Assembly: GCF_032854445.1 (NCBI RefSeq)
Contig: NW_027018071.1
Span: 1 to 64,000, forward strand
DNA length: 64,000 nucleotides
From: Liolophura sinensis
Taxonomy: Eukaryota > Mollusca > Polyplacophora > Chitonida > Chitonidae
Reading direction: 5' to 3'
The notes under the pieces are model-generated. The model did not search any database. It worked only from the letters and a program-made list of their open reading frames with translations, and was not told the origin of the DNA. A program made the translations under genes and the position numbers. This document shows positions 48,701 to 63,455 of the stretch, in pieces. The stretch's first letter is position 1, and every line of letters starts with the position of its first letter.

Positions 48701-51700
48701 TGGACATTGTAATCATTACAATAGCATATTCAGTTACAAGATGAACATTGTAATCATTATAAAAACATACCCAGTTACAAGATGAACATTGTAATAGTTA
48801 AAATAGCATGATCAGTTACGAAGTGAACATTGTAATCATTATAATAGCATGCTCAGTTGCAAGATAAACATTGTAATCATTAAAATATCATTTTCAGTTA
48901 CAAGATGAAGACTGTAATCGACATAATAGCATGTTCAGTTACAAGATGAAGATTGTAATCATTGTAATAGCATGTTCAGTTACAAAGTAAACATTGTAAT
49001 CATTATAATAGCGTCAACGGTTACAAAATCACCATTGTAATCAATATAATAGCATGCTCAGTTACAAAATGAATATTGCAATCATTATATTAGCATATTT
49101 CATTACAAGATGAACATTGTAATCATTATTTTAGCATATGTAGTTACAAGATGAACATTGTAATCATTATAAAAACATCATCAGTTACAAGGTGAACATT
49201 GTAATCAGTATAAAAGCATGCTCAGTTGCAAAATGGACATTGTAATCATTGCAATAGCATATTCAGTTACAAGATGAGCAATGTAATCATTATAATAGCA
49301 TGCTCAATTACAAGATGAAGATTGTAATTCGTATAATAGCATCCTCAGTTACAACATAAACATTATAATCATTATAATAGCAAGTTCAGTTACAAGATGA
49401 ACATTGTTATCATTATAATAATGTGCTCAGTTACAAGGTGAACAATGCAATCTTTGTAATAGCATGTTCAGTTACAAAGTGAACATTGTAATCCTTATAA
49501 TTGCATGTTCAGTTACAAAGTGAACATTGTAATCATTATAAAAACATCATCAGTTGCAAGGTGAACATTGTAATCAGTATACAAGCATGCTCAGTTGCAA
49601 AATGGACATTGTAATCATTACAATAGCATATTCAGTTACAAGATGAACATTGTAATCATTATAATAATGCGCTCAGTTACAAGGTGAACCATGTAATCAT
49701 TGTAATAGCATGTTCAGTTACAAAGTAAACATTGTAATCCTTATTATTGCATGTTCAGTTACAAAGTGAACATTGTAATCATTATAAAAACATCATCAGT
49801 TGCAAGGTGAACATTGTAATCAGTATACAAGCATGCTCAGTTGCAAAATGGACATTGTAATCATTACATTAGCATATTCACTTACAAGATGAACATTGTA
49901 ATCATTATAATAACATCATCAGTTACAACATAAGCATTGTATTCATTTTATTAGCTCGATCACTTACAAGATGAACATTGTAATCATGATATAAACATCA
50001 TCAGTTGCAAGGTGAACGTTGTAATCAGTATACAAGCATGCTCAGTTGCAAATTGGACATTGTAATCATTACAATAGCATATTCAGTTACAAGATGAACA
50101 TTGTAATCATTATAATCATGTGCTCAGTTACAAGGTGAACATTATAATCATTACAATAGCGTGCTCAGTTACAAGATGAACATTGTAATCATTATAAAAA
50201 CATGCCCAGTTACAAGATGAACATTGTAATAGTTAAAATAGCATGATCAGTTACGAAGTGAACATTGTAATCATTATAATATCATTTTCAGTTGCAAGAT
50301 AAACATTGTAATCATTATAATATCATTTTCAGTTACAAGATAAAGATTGTAATCGACATAATAGCATGTTCAGTTACAAGATGAACATTGTAATCATTGT
50401 AATAGCATGTTCAGTTACAAAGTAAACATTGTAATCATTATAATAGCGTCAACGGTTACAAAATCACCATTGTAATCAAAATAATAGCATGCTCAGTTAC
50501 AAAATGAATATTGCAATTATTTTAGCATATGTAGTTACAAGACGAACATTGTAATCATTATTATAGCATATGTAGTTACAAGATGAACATTGTAATCATT
50601 ATAAAAACATCATCAGTTACAAGGTGAACATTGTAATCAGTATAAAAGCATGCTCAGTTGCAAAATGGATATTGTAATCATTACATTAGCATGTTCACTT
50701 ACAAGATGAACATTGTAGTCATTATAATAATGTGCTCAGTTACAAGGTGAACAATGTAATCTTTGTAATAGCATGTTCAGTTACAAAGTGAACATTGTAA
50801 TCCTTATAATTGCATGTTCAGTTACAAAGTGAACATTGTAATCATTATAAAAACATCATCAGTTGCAAGGTGAACATTGTAATCAGTATATAAGTATGTT
50901 CAGTTGCAAAATGGACATTGTAATCATTACAATAGCATATTCAGTTACAAGATGAACATTGTAATCATTATAATAATTCGCTCAGTTACAAGGTGAACCA
51001 TGTAATCATTGTAATAGCATGTTCAGTTACAAAGTGAACATTGTAATCCTTATAATTGCATGTTCAGTTACAAGATGAACATTGTAATCATTATAAAAAC
51101 ATAAACAGTTACAAGGTGAACATTGTAATCAGTATACAAGCATGCTCAGTTGCAAAATGGACATTGTAATCATTACATTAGCATATTCACTTACAAGATG
51201 AATATTGTAATCATTATAATAACATCATCAGTTACAACATAAGCATTGTATTCATTATATTAGCTCGTTCACTTACAAGATAGACATTGTAATCATTATA
51301 AAAGCATGTTCAGTTACAAGGTGAACATAGTAATCATTTTAAAAACATGCTCAGTTGCAAGATGAAGATTGTAATCGACATAATAGCATGTTCAGTTATA
51401 AGATGAACATTGTAATCATTATAAAAACATCATCAGTTGCAAGGTGAACATTGTAATCAGTATACAAGCATGCTCAGTTGCAAGATAAACATTGTAATCA
51501 TTACATTAGCATATTCACTTACAAGATGAATATTGTAATCATTATAATAACATCATCAGTTACAAAGTAAACATTGTATTCATTATATTAGCACGTTCAA
51601 TTACAAGATGAACATTGTAATCATTATAAAAGCATGTTCAGTTACAAGGTGAACATTGTAATCTTTATAAAATCATGCTCAGTTACAAGATGAACATTCT

Positions 51701-54700
51701 AATCATTATAATAGCATGTTCAGTTACAAGGTGGACATTGTAAGTATAAAAGCATGCTCAGTTGCAAAATGGACATTGTAATCATTACATAAGCATATTT
51801 AGTTACAAGATGAATATTGTAATCATTATAATAACATCATCAGTTACAAAATGAACATTGTATTCAATATATTAGCACGTTCAATTACAAGATGAACATT
51901 GTAATCATTATAATATCATGCTCAGTTGCAAGATAAAGATTGTAATCGACATAATAGCATGTTCAGTTACAAGATGAACATTGTAATCATTGTAATAGCA
52001 TGTTCAGTTACAAAGTGAACATTGTAATTCTTATAATTGCATGTTCAGTTACAAGATGAACGTGGTAATCATTATAAAAACATCATCAGTTCCTAGGTGA
52101 ACATTGTAATCAGTATACAAGCATGGTCAGTTGCAAAATGGACATTGTAATCATTGCAATAGCATATTCAGTTACAAGATGAACATTGCAATCATTATAA
52201 TAATGTGCTCAGTTACAAGGAGAACATTGAAATCATTACAATAGCGTGCTCAGTTACAAGGTGAACATTGTAATCATTATATAAACATGCCCAGTTTCAA
52301 GATGAACATTGTAATAGTTAAAATAGCATGCTCAAATACAAGATGAGCAATGTAATCATTATAAAAGCATGCTCAGTTGCAAGATAAACATTGTAATCAT
52401 TATAATATCATTTTCAGTTACAAGATGAAGATTGTAATCGACATAATAGCATGTTCAGTTACAAGATGAACATTGTAATCATTGTAATAGCATGTTCAGT
52501 TACAAAGTAAACATTGTAACATTATAATAGCGTCAACGGTTACAAAATCACCATTGTAATCTATATAATAGCATGCTCAGTTACAAAATGAATATTGCAA
52601 TTATTATATTAGCATATGTAGTTACAAGATGAACATTGTAATCATTATTATAGCATATGTAGTTACAAGATGAACATTTTAATCATTATAAAAACATCAT
52701 CAGTTACAAGGTGAACATTGTAATCAGTATAAAAGCATGGTCAGTTGCAAAATGGATATTGTAATCATTACATTAGCATATTCACTTACAAGATGAACAT
52801 TGTAATCATTATAATAATGTGCTCAGTTACAAGGTGAACAACGTAATCATTGTAATAGCATGTTCAGTTACAAAGTGAACATTGTAATCCTTATAATTGC
52901 ATGTTCAGTTACAAAGTGAACATTGTAATCATTATAAAAACATCATCAGTTGCAAGGTGAACATTGTAATCAGTATACAAGCATGCTCAGTTGCAAAATG
53001 GACATTGTAATCATTACAATAGCATATTCAGTTACAAGATGAACATTGTAATCATTATAATAATGCGCTCAGTTACAAGGTGAACAATGTAATCATTGTA
53101 ATAGCATGTTCAGTTACAAAGTGAACATTGTAATCCTTATAATTGCATGTTCAGTTATAAGATGAACATTGTAATCATTATAAAAACATAAACAGTTACA
53201 AGGTGAACATTGTAATCGGTATACAAGCATGCTCAGTTGCAAAATGGACATTGTAATCATTACATTAGCATATTCACTTACAAGATGAATATTGTAATCA
53301 TTATAATAACATCATCAGTTACAACATAAGCATTGTATTCATTATATTAGCTCGTTCACTTACAAGATAGACATTGTAATCATTATAAAAGCATGTTCAG
53401 TTACAAGGTGAACATAGTAATCATTTTAAAAACATGCTCAGTTGCAAGATGAAGATTGTAATCGACATAATAGCATGTTCAGTTATAAGATGAACATTGT
53501 AATCATTATAAAAACATCATCAGTTGCAAGGTGAACATTGTAATCAGTATACAAACATGCTCAGTTGCAAGATAAACATTGTAATCATTACATTAGCATA
53601 TTCACTTACAAGATGAATATTGTAATCATTATAATAACATCATCAGTTACAAAGTAAACATTGTATTCATTATATTAGCACGTTCAATTACAAGATGAAC
53701 ATTGTAATCATTATAAAAGCATGTTCAGTTACAAGGTGAACATTGTAATCTTTATAAAAACATGCTCAGTTACAAGATGAACATTCTAATCATTATAATA
53801 GCATGTTCAGTTACAAGGTGGACATTGTAAGTATAAAAGCATGCTCAGTTGCAAAATGGACATTGTAATCATTACATAAGCATATTTAGTTACAAGATGA
53901 ATATTGTAATCATTATAATAACATCATCAGTTACAAAATGAACATTGTATTCAATATATTAGCACGTTCAATTACAAGATGAACATTGTAATCATTATAA
54001 TATCATGCTCAGTTGCAAGATAAAGATTGTAATCGACATAATAGCATGTTCAGTTACAAGATGAACATTGTAATCATTGTAATAGCATGTTCAGTTACAA
54101 AGTGAACATTGTAATCCTTATAATTGCATGTTCAGTTACAAGATGAACGTTGTAATCATTATAAAAACATCATCAGTTCCTAGGTGAACATTGTAATCAG
54201 TATACAAGCATGCTCAGTTGCAAAATGGACATTGTAATCATTGCAATAGCATATTCAGTTACAAGATGAACATTGCAATCATTATAATAATGTGCTCAGT
54301 TACAAGGAGAACATTGGAATCATTACAATAGCGTGCTCAGTTACAAGGTGAACATTGTAATCATTATAAAAACATGCCCAGTTACAAGATGAACATTGTA
54401 ATAGTTAAAATAGCATGCTCAAATACAAGATGAGCAATGTAATCATTATAATAGCATGCTCAATTACAAGATGAAAATTGTAATTCGTATAATAGCATGC
54501 TCAGTTACAAGATGAACATTGTAATCATTATAATAGCATGTTCAGTTACAAGATGAACATTGTAATCAGTATAATAGCATGCTCAGTTACAAAATTAATA
54601 TTTTAATTATTACACTAGTATGCCCAGTTACAAGATGAACATTGTAATCATTATAATAGCGTGCTCAGTTACAAGATGAGTAATGTAATCATTATAATAG

Positions 54701-54725
54701 CATGTTCAGTTACCAGATGAACATT
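45705..54725. repeat. 41-bp satellite array, block S9
   Basis: Longest block, about 220 monomers. Its length is explained largely by a near-identical tandem duplication of 2,785 bp. No gene. Confidence 0.95.
45895..51465. repeat. Tandem duplication of a 2,785-bp block in S9
   Basis: About 45895-48680 and 48681-51465 are tandem copies. Anchors at 45981/48766 (CATACCCAGT), 46591/49376 (AATAGCAAGT) and 47171/49956 (TCGATCACTT) all give offset 2,785. Private oddities recur in both, such as AATAATTCGCTCAG and GCAATTATTTTAGCATATG. I saw no difference in the stretches compared. The offset is 68 monomers minus 3 bp. The exact breakpoint cannot be placed within the monomer repeats. Confidence 0.9.
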
Positions 54726-56008
54726 GTAAGAATTATTTTTAGAATAAATCGCTTCCAAACTCTGGTATATTCACCTTAGTTTAACTAAACGCCATCATAT
54801 CGTATTTATGTTAATTACATGTAATATTGTAATAGGCATGTTCTTAAGTCAAATGGCCCTTTGTTAGACTGTTTAGCCTTTCAAAACGGAAACTACAGGT
54901 ATGCATATTTAAGAGAACTTAAGTTTGTCCTTTTTTAAAACCATTTTCTTCATTCCTCAATGAAAAATACATGCATTGTTTCGCACTCCTATTTGCAGCG
55001 TACTGGCAATAGGCCAAATGTGTAGAATACGATATCTCTGAAATTAATCTGACTGCAATAAGATCAGAAAACTCGACCCCAATTCTTTGATGGTTTTCTC
55101 TGCGGTTCTTCTATATCGGGACTAGTCTTGCTGACAATGGTAACTGATGCTCGTCGGCAGGTACACCTACGTTAATGAGATCAATAACTTTGTCTCTTTC
55201 TTTCAGGACAAATATGTAACTTATTAAACTAACGGTTTTGACAGATAAATGTAACAGCTCTGTGATCTCATCATGTTAGAAATGAAATAAAAAATGCGAT
55301 ATAGACGTACTTGAGCTCCTAATATGTTTTTTCCAGAGTGCTTACGGTGGACTTCGTTTGGATTCTGTGAGGGTTTTGATAGGTCTGTTATATGTTAATT
55401 GTGTATTACTGAAAACTCGCTCCACTAATATTATATGTACAAACATGTTTGCTTAAAGCCTTCCTTTCACTAGGAAATAAAATAGCCTGAGTAGGAGCCT
55501 TGTCAGGTGGGGTTATGTATGGGAGGACTAAGGTTTGCCTGAAGTGAAAGACATAGGTACAGTAAATGGCGCAGAGACATACATGTCTTTACAGATAAAT
55601 GTTATCTGATCGTCAGTTGCACAGACCGGCCCGGATAGCACAGTTGGTAGAGCGTCCGCTTCGGGACCGGTAGATCCAGGATCAATCCTTGGTCGAGTCA
55701 CACCTAAGACTTTAAAAGAGGAAGTTGTAACTTCCTCGTTTGGCGTTCAGCATGAAGGGTATAGTGCAACGACTGGTTGACCCGTTTCAGCATAATGGCT
55801 CGGGCGGGGCGGCTTACTTGCCTTCGGTAAGTCGTCTCAGTGATGCAGCACTAAATAAAAGAGCGGTGAAAATCCGTCCTGCAACAAGGAGGCACATTAA
55901 ACGTGCATGCACCCTAATGATTCCTTCGTCGTCATATGACTGAAAAATTGTTTAGATACGACGTTAAACCCCAAGCACTCACTCACTCAGTTGCACAGCG
56001 ACATACAT
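54726..56008 (+). repeat. Composite spacer 10 (short form)
   Basis: Class B by CTCTGCGG and CTAATATTATATGTAC, but AAATAAAAAATG as in class A. Private changes are GCACTCCTATTTGC, GGCAATAGGCC and GTACACCTACG. The SINE lies at 55625-55987. Confidence 0.85.
55625..55987 (+). mobile_element. tRNA-derived SINE, copy in spacer 10
   Basis: Class B copy with GAAGGGTATAG and CAGCATAATGG, A box intact, TTGTTTAGATACGACG near the 3' end as in spacers 2 and 9. Flanked by CAGTTGCACAG. Confidence 0.8.
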
Positions 56009-59000
56009 ACAAGATGAAGATTGTAATCGACATAATAGCACGTTCAGTTACAAAATGAGCATTGTAATCATTGTAATAGCATGTTAAGTTACAAAGTGAA
56101 CATTGTAATCCTTATAATTGCATGTTCAGTTACAAGATGAACATTGTAATCATTATAAAAACATCATCAGTTGCAAGGTGAACATTGTAATCAGTATACC
56201 AGCATGCTCAGTTGCAAAATGGACATTGTAATCATTACAATAGCATATTCAGTTACAAGATGAACATTGTAATCATTATAATCATGTGCTCAGTTACAAG
56301 GTGAACATTGTAATCATTACAATAGCGTGCTCAGTTACAAGATGAACATTGTAATCATTATAAAAACATGCCCAGTTACAAGATGAACATTGTAATAGTT
56401 AAAAAAGCATGATCAGTTACAAAGTGCACATTGTAATCATTATAATAGCATGCTCAGTTGCAAGATAAACATTGTAATCATTAAAAGATCATTTTCAGTT
56501 ACAAGATGAAGACTGTAATCGACATAATAGCATGTTCAGTTACAAAGTAAACATTGTAATCATTATAATAGCGTCAACGGTTACAAAATCACCATTGTAA
56601 TCAATATAATAGCATGCTCAGTTACAAAATGAATATTGCAATCATTATATTAGCATATTTCATTACAAGATGAACATTGTAATCATTATTATAGCATATG
56701 TAGTTACAAGATGAACATTGTAATCATTATAAAAACATCATCAGTTACAAGGTGAACATTGTAATCAGTATAAAAGCATGCTCAGTTGCAAAATGGATAT
56801 TGTAATCATTACATTAGCATATTCACTTACAAGATGAACATTGTAATTATTATAATAATGTGCTCAGTTACAAGGTGAACAATGTAATCATTGTAAAAGC
56901 ATGTTCAGTTACAAAGTGAACATTGTATTCCTTATAATTGCATGTTCACTTTCAAAGTGAACATTGTAATCATTATAAAAACATCATCAGTTGCAAAGTG
57001 AAAATTGTAATCAGTATACAACCATGCTCAGTTGCAAAATGGACATTGTAATCATTACAATAGCATATTCAGTTACAAGATGAACATTGTAATCATTATA
57101 ATAATGTGCTCAGCTACAAGGTGAACAATGTAATCATTGTAATAGCATGTTCAGTTACAAAGTGAACATTGTAATCCTTATAATTGCATGTTCAGTTACA
57201 AGATGAACATTGTAATCATTATAAAAAGTAAACAGTTTCAAGGTGAACATTGTAATCAGTATACAAGCATGCTCAGTTGCAAAATGGACATTGTAATCAT
57301 TACATTAGCATATTCACTTACAAGATGAATATTGTAATCATTATAATAACATCATCAGTTACAACATAAGCATTGTATTCATTATATTAGCTCGTTGACT
57401 TACAAGATAAACATTGTAATCATTATAAAAGCATGTTCAGTTACAAGGTGAACATAGTAATCATTTTAAAAAAAAAATGCTCAGTTGCAAGATGAAGATT
57501 GTAATCGACATAATAGCATGTTCAGTTACAAGATGAACATTGTAATCATTATAAAAACATCATCAGTTGCAAAGTGAACATTGTAATCAGTATACAAGCA
57601 TGCTCAGTTGCAAGATAAACATTGTAATCATTACATTAGCATATTCATTTACAAGATGAATATTGTAATCATTATAATAACATCATCAGTTACAAAGTAA
57701 ACATTGTATTCATTATATTAGCACGTTCAATTACAAGATGAACATTGTAATCATTATAAAAGCATGTTCAGTTACAAGGTGAACATTGTAATCTTTATAA
57801 TAGCATGTTCAGTTACAAGGTGGACATTGTAAGTATAAAAGCATGCTCAGTTGCAAAATGGACATTGTAATCATTACATAAGCATATTCAGTTACAAGAT
57901 GAATATTGTAATCATTATAATAACATCATCAGTTACAAAATGAACAATGTATTCATTATATTAGCACGTTCAATTACAAGATGAACATTGTAATCATTAT
58001 AATATCATGCTCAGTTGCAAGATGAAGATTGTAATCGACATAATAGCATGTTCAGTTACAAGATGAACATTGTAATCATTGTAATAGCATGTTCAGTTAC
58101 AAAGTGAACATTGTAATCATTATAAAAACGTCATCAGATGCAAGGTGAACATTGTAATCAGTATACAAGCATGCTCAGTTGCAAAATGGACATTGTAATC
58201 ATTACAATAGCATATTCAGTTACAAGATGAACATTGTAATCATTATAATAATGCGCTCAGTTACAAGGTGAACAATCTAATCATTGTAATAGCATGTTCA
58301 GTTACAAAGTGAACATTGTAATCCTTATAATTGCATGTTCAGTTATAAGATGAACATTGTAGTCATTATAAAAACATAAACAGTTACAAGGTGAACATTG
58401 TAATCAGTATACAAGCATGCTCAGTTGCAAAATGGACATTGTAATTATTTTATTAGCATATTCACTTACAAGATGAATATTGTAATCATTATAATAACAT
58501 CATCAGTTACAACATAAGCATTGTATTCATTATATTAGCTCGTTGACTTACAAGATAAACATTGTAATCATAATAAAAGCATGTTCAGTTACAAGGTGAA
58601 CATAGTAATCATTTTAAAAACATGCTCAGTTGCAAGATGAAGATTGTAATCGACATAATAGCATGTTCAGTTATAAGATGAACATTGTAATCATTATAAA
58701 AACATCATCAGTTGCAAGGTGAACATTGTAATCAGTATACAAGCATGCTCAGTTGCAAGATAAACATTGTAATCATTACATTAGCATATTCACTTACAAG
58801 ATGAATATTGTAATCATTATAATAACAACATCAGTTACAAAGTAAACATTGTATTCATTATATTAGCACGTTCAATTACAAGATGAACATTGTAATCATT
58901 ATAAAAGCATGTTCAGTTACAAGGTGAACATTGTAATCTTTATAAAAACATGCTCAGTTACAAGATGAACATTCTAATCATTATAATAGCATGTTCAGTT

Positions 59001-61467
59001 ACAAGGTGGACATTGTAAGTATAAAAGCATGCTCAGTTGCAAAATGGACATTGTAATCATTACATAAGCATATTTAGTTACAAGATGAATATTGTAATCA
59101 TTATAATAACATCATCAGTTACAAAATGAACATTGTATTCAATATATTAGCACGTTCAATTACAAGATGAACATTGTAATCATTATAAAAACATGCCCAG
59201 TTACAAGATGAACATTGTAATAGTTAAAATAGCATGATCAGTTACGAAGTGAACATTGTAATCATTATAAAAGCATGCTCAGTTGCAAGATAAACATTGT
59301 AATCATTAAAATATCATTTTCAGTTACAAGATGAAGACTGTAATCGACATAATAGCATGTTGAGTTACAAGATGAAGATTGTAATCATTGTAATAGCATG
59401 TTCAGTTACAAAGTAAACATTGTAATCATTATAATAGCGTCAACGGTTACAAAATCACCATTGTAATCAATATAATAGCATGCTCAGTTACAAAATGAAT
59501 ATTGCAATCATTATATTAGCATATTTCATTACAAGATGAACATTGTAATCATTATTATAGCATATGTAGTTACAAGATGAACATTGTAATCATTATAAAA
59601 ACATCATCAGTTACAAGGTGAACATTGTAATCAGTATAAAAGCATGCTTAGTTGCAAAATGGATATTGTAATCATTACATTAGCATATTCACTTACAAGA
59701 TGAACATTGTAATTATTATAATAATGTGCTCAGTTACAAGGTGAACAATGTAATCATTGTAAAAGCATGTTCAGTTACAAAGTGAACATTGTATTCCTTA
59801 TAATTGCATGTTCACTTTCAAAGTGAACATTGTAATCATTATAAAAACATCATCAGTTGCAAAGTGAAAATTGTAATCAGTATACAAGCATGCTCAGTTG
59901 CAAAATGGACATTGTAATCATTATAATAATGTGCTCAGCTACAAGGTGAACAATGTAATCATTGCAATAGCATGTTCAGTTACAAAGTGAACATTGTAAT
60001 CCTTATAATTGCATGTTCGGTTACAAGATGAACATTGTAATCATTATAAATAGTAAACAGTTTCAAGGTGAACATTGTAATCAGTATACAAGCATGCTCA
60101 GTTGTAAAATGGACATTGTAATCATTACATTAGCATATTCACTTACAAGATGAATATTGTAATCATTATAATAACATCATCAGTTACAACATAAGCATTG
60201 TATTCATTATATTAGCTCGTTCACTTACAAGATAAACATTGTAATCATTATAAAAGCATGTTCAGTTACAAGGTGAACATAGTAATCATTTTGAAAACAT
60301 GCTCAGTTGCAAGATGAAGATTGTAATCGACATAATAGCATGTTAAGTTACAAGATGAACATTGTAATCATTATAAAAACATCATCAGTTGCAAAGTGAA
60401 CATTGTAATCAGTATACAAGCATGCTCAGTTGCAAGATAAACATTGTAATCATTACATTAGCATATTCACTTACAAGATGAATATTGTAATCATTATAAT
60501 AACATCATCAGTTACAAAGTAAACATTGTATTCATTATATTAGCACGTTCAATTACAAGATGAACATTGTAATCATTATAAAAGCATGTTCAGTTACAAG
60601 GTGAACATTGTAATCTTTATAATAGCATGTTCAGTTACAAGGTGGACATTGTAAGTATAAAAGCATGCTCAGTTGCAAAATGGACATTGTAATCATTACA
60701 TAAGCATATTCAGTTACAAGATGAATATTGTAATCATTATAATAACATCATCAGTTACAAAATGAACATTGTATTCATTATATTAGCACGTTCAATTACA
60801 AGATGAACATTGTAATCATTATAATATCATGCTCAGTTGCAAGATGAAGATTGTAATCGACATAATAGCATGTTCAGTTACAAGATGAACATTGTAAACA
60901 TTGTAATAGCATGTTCAGTTACAAAGTGAACATTGTAATCCTTATAATTGCATGTTCAGTTACAAGATGAACATTGTAAACATTGTAATAGCATGTTCAG
61001 TTACAAAGTGAACATTGTAATCCTTATAATTGCATGTTCAGTTACAAGATGAACATTGTAATCATTTTAAAAACATCATCAGTTCCAAGGTGAACATTGT
61101 AATCAGTATACAAGCATGCTCAGTTGCAAAATGGACATTGTAATCATTGCAATAGCATATTCAGTTACAAGATGAGCAATGTAATTATTATAATAGCATG
61201 CTCAATTACAAGATGAAGATTGTAATTCGTATAATAGCATGTTCAGTTACAACATGAACATTGTAATCATTATAATAGCATGTTCAGTTACAAGATGAAC
61301 ATTGTAATCAGTATAATAGCATGCTCAGTTACAAAATTAATATTTTAATTATTACACTAGTATGCCCAGTTACAAGATGAACATTGTAATCAGTATAATA
61401 GCGTGCTCAGTTACAAGATGAGCAATGTAATCATTATAATAGCATGTTCAGTTACCAGATGAACATT
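56009..61467. repeat. 41-bp satellite array, block S10
   Basis: About 133 monomers. A ten-A run replaces the usual AAAAACATGC near 57470. A two-monomer duplication (GTAAACATTGTAATAGCATG) lies at about 60890-61020. The middle (59160 onward) repeats the order seen from 56350 onward. No gene. Confidence 0.95.
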
Positions 61468-62366
61468 GTAAGAATTATTTTTAGAATAAATCGCTTCCAA
61501 ACTCTGGTATATTCACCTTAGTTTAACTAAACGCCATCATATCGTATTTATGTTAATTACATGTAATATTGTAATAGGCATGTTCTTAAGTCAAGTGGCC
61601 CTTTGTTAGACTGTTTAGCCTTTCAAAACGGAAACTACAGGTATGCATATTTAAGAGAACTTAAGTTTGTCCTTTTTTAAAACCATTTTCTTCATTCCTC
61701 AATGAAAAATACATGCATTGTTTCGCACCCCTATTTGCAGCGTACTGGCAATGGGCCAAATGTGTAGAATACGATATCTGTGAAATTAATCTGACTGCAA
61801 TAAGATCAGAAAATTCGACCCCAATTCTTTGATGGTTTTCTCTACGGTTCTTCTATATCGGGACTAGTCTTGCTGACAATGGTAACTCATGCTCGTCGGC
61901 AGGTACACGTTCGTTAATGAGATCAATAACTTTGTCTCTTTCTTTCAGGACAAATATGTAACTTATTAAACTAACGGTTTTGACAGATAAATGTAACAGC
62001 TCTGTGATCTCATCATGTTAGAAATGAAATAAAAAATGCGATATAGACGTACTTGAGCTCCTAATATGTTTTTTCCAGAGTGCTTACGGTGGACTTCGTT
62101 TGGATTCTGTGAGGGTTTTGATAGGTCTGTTATATGTTAATTGTGTATTACTGAAAACTCGCTCCACTAACATTATATATACAAACATGTATGCTTAAAG
62201 CCTTCCTTTCACTAGGAAATAAAATAGCCTGAGTAGGAGCCTTGTCAGGTGGGGTTATGTATGGGAGGACTAAGGTTTGCCTGAAGTGAAAGACATAGGT
62301 ACAGTAAATGGCGCAGAGACATACATGTCTTTACAGATAAATGTTATCTGATCGTCAGTTGCACAG

Positions 62367-62733
62367 ACCGGCCCGGATAGCACAGTTGGTAGAGCGTCCG
62401 CTTCGGGACCGGTAGATCCAGGATCAATCCTTGGTCGAGTCACACCTAAGACTTTAAAAGAGGAAGTTGTGACTTCCTCGTTTGGCGTTCAGCATGAAGG
62501 GGGATAGTGCAACGACTGGTTGACCCGTTTCAGTATAATGGCTCGGGCGGGGCGGCTTACTTGCCTTCGGTAAGTCGTCTCAGTGATGCAGCACTAAATA
62601 AAAGAGCGGTGAAAATCCGTCCTGCAACAAGGAGGCACATTAAACGTGCATGCACCCTAATGATTCCTTCGTCGTCATATGACTGAAAAATTGTTGAGTA
62701 CGACGTTAAACCCCAAGCACTCACTCACTCACT
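62367..62733 (+). mobile_element. tRNA-derived SINE, copy in spacer 11
   Basis: Class A copy (GTTGTGACTTCC, GAAGGGGGATAG, CAGTATAATGG) with three to four CACT units in its tail and CAGTTGCACAG at both ends. Confidence 0.8.
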
Positions 62734-62794
62734 CAGTTGCACAGCGACATACATGTCTATACAGAAAAATGCTATCTGATCGCAGTCAGTGTAA

Positions 62795-62936
62795 AATTCC
62801 TGACGGTGTTTACTGTGCAGCAGAGATTCAGGATGGTGCTTACTGTGTAGCAGTGTTTCAGGATGGTATTTACTGTGCAGCAGAGATTCAGGATGGTGTT
62901 TACGGTGCAACAGAGATTCAGTATGGTGTTAATTGA
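62795..62936 (+). repeat. 30-bp minisatellite in long spacer 11
   Basis: Same five partial or full units as in spacer 5, with a single A-to-T change (GCAGTGTTTCAGG). Both strands remain open (62679-62936 on +, 62725-62910 on -). The change alters E to V in the + frame but does not interrupt it. Confidence 0.8.
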
Positions 62937-63455
62937 TTTAATCAACGATTCAGGAAAACACAGTGATCCAGGTTTAGAAGCTTCAGGTTATATTAATATC
63001 TTGAAGTAATGATACTTCGTTGCTTGAAACCATTTAAACATCCGAATTCCACTGACTCTGTCAACACGCTGGATGAAAGAATATATTGGAGTGAAATCAG
63101 TTAGAGAAACACATGATTTTCTATCGGCCTCACAACGTTTTACATTTTACTTACTTATTTAATTTTTGTTTGAGGAGGGCCTCAGTTACCGAGGGGGTCA
63201 GCACGCCATCGCCCTCTGTAATCCCACATGGAACACTGGGGTTAGAGCTGATTTCCTAGCTGGCACCATCTTTTAAGTGCCAATATTGAGAAATGCCTTC
63301 TATTTCTTCTCAACGATCAATGGTACAAAGACGCAGTTTGGACCAAATACACGCTAAAAAGCTCATCTTATCCCCACACATTATCCACACTAAATCTTTC
63401 ATTTTTCCCCTCAGCTGAAATAGACTAAATCCAGTTAAAGAGACTCGTGTCTTAT
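62937..63455. repeat. Unrecognised tail of long spacer 11
   Basis: Copy of the spacer 5 tail. Differences noted: ACTGACTCTG, ACCGAGGGGG, GATCAATGG, AAGACGCAG and CACACATTATCC. It includes the possible minus-strand retroposon fragment at about 63144-63284. No gene. Confidence 0.6.

Larger units (their letters stand above)
61468..63455 (+). repeat. Composite spacer 11 (long form)
   Basis: Second long-form copy, 42,584 bp from spacer 5, and the same length to within a base. It shares ACTCATGCTC with spacer 5 but has GCGTACTGG, so its first third is of a different class. The 3' tail differs from spacer 5 at about six positions over ~720 bp. The SINE lies at 62367-62733 and the minisatellite at 62795-62936. 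Confidence 0.85.
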
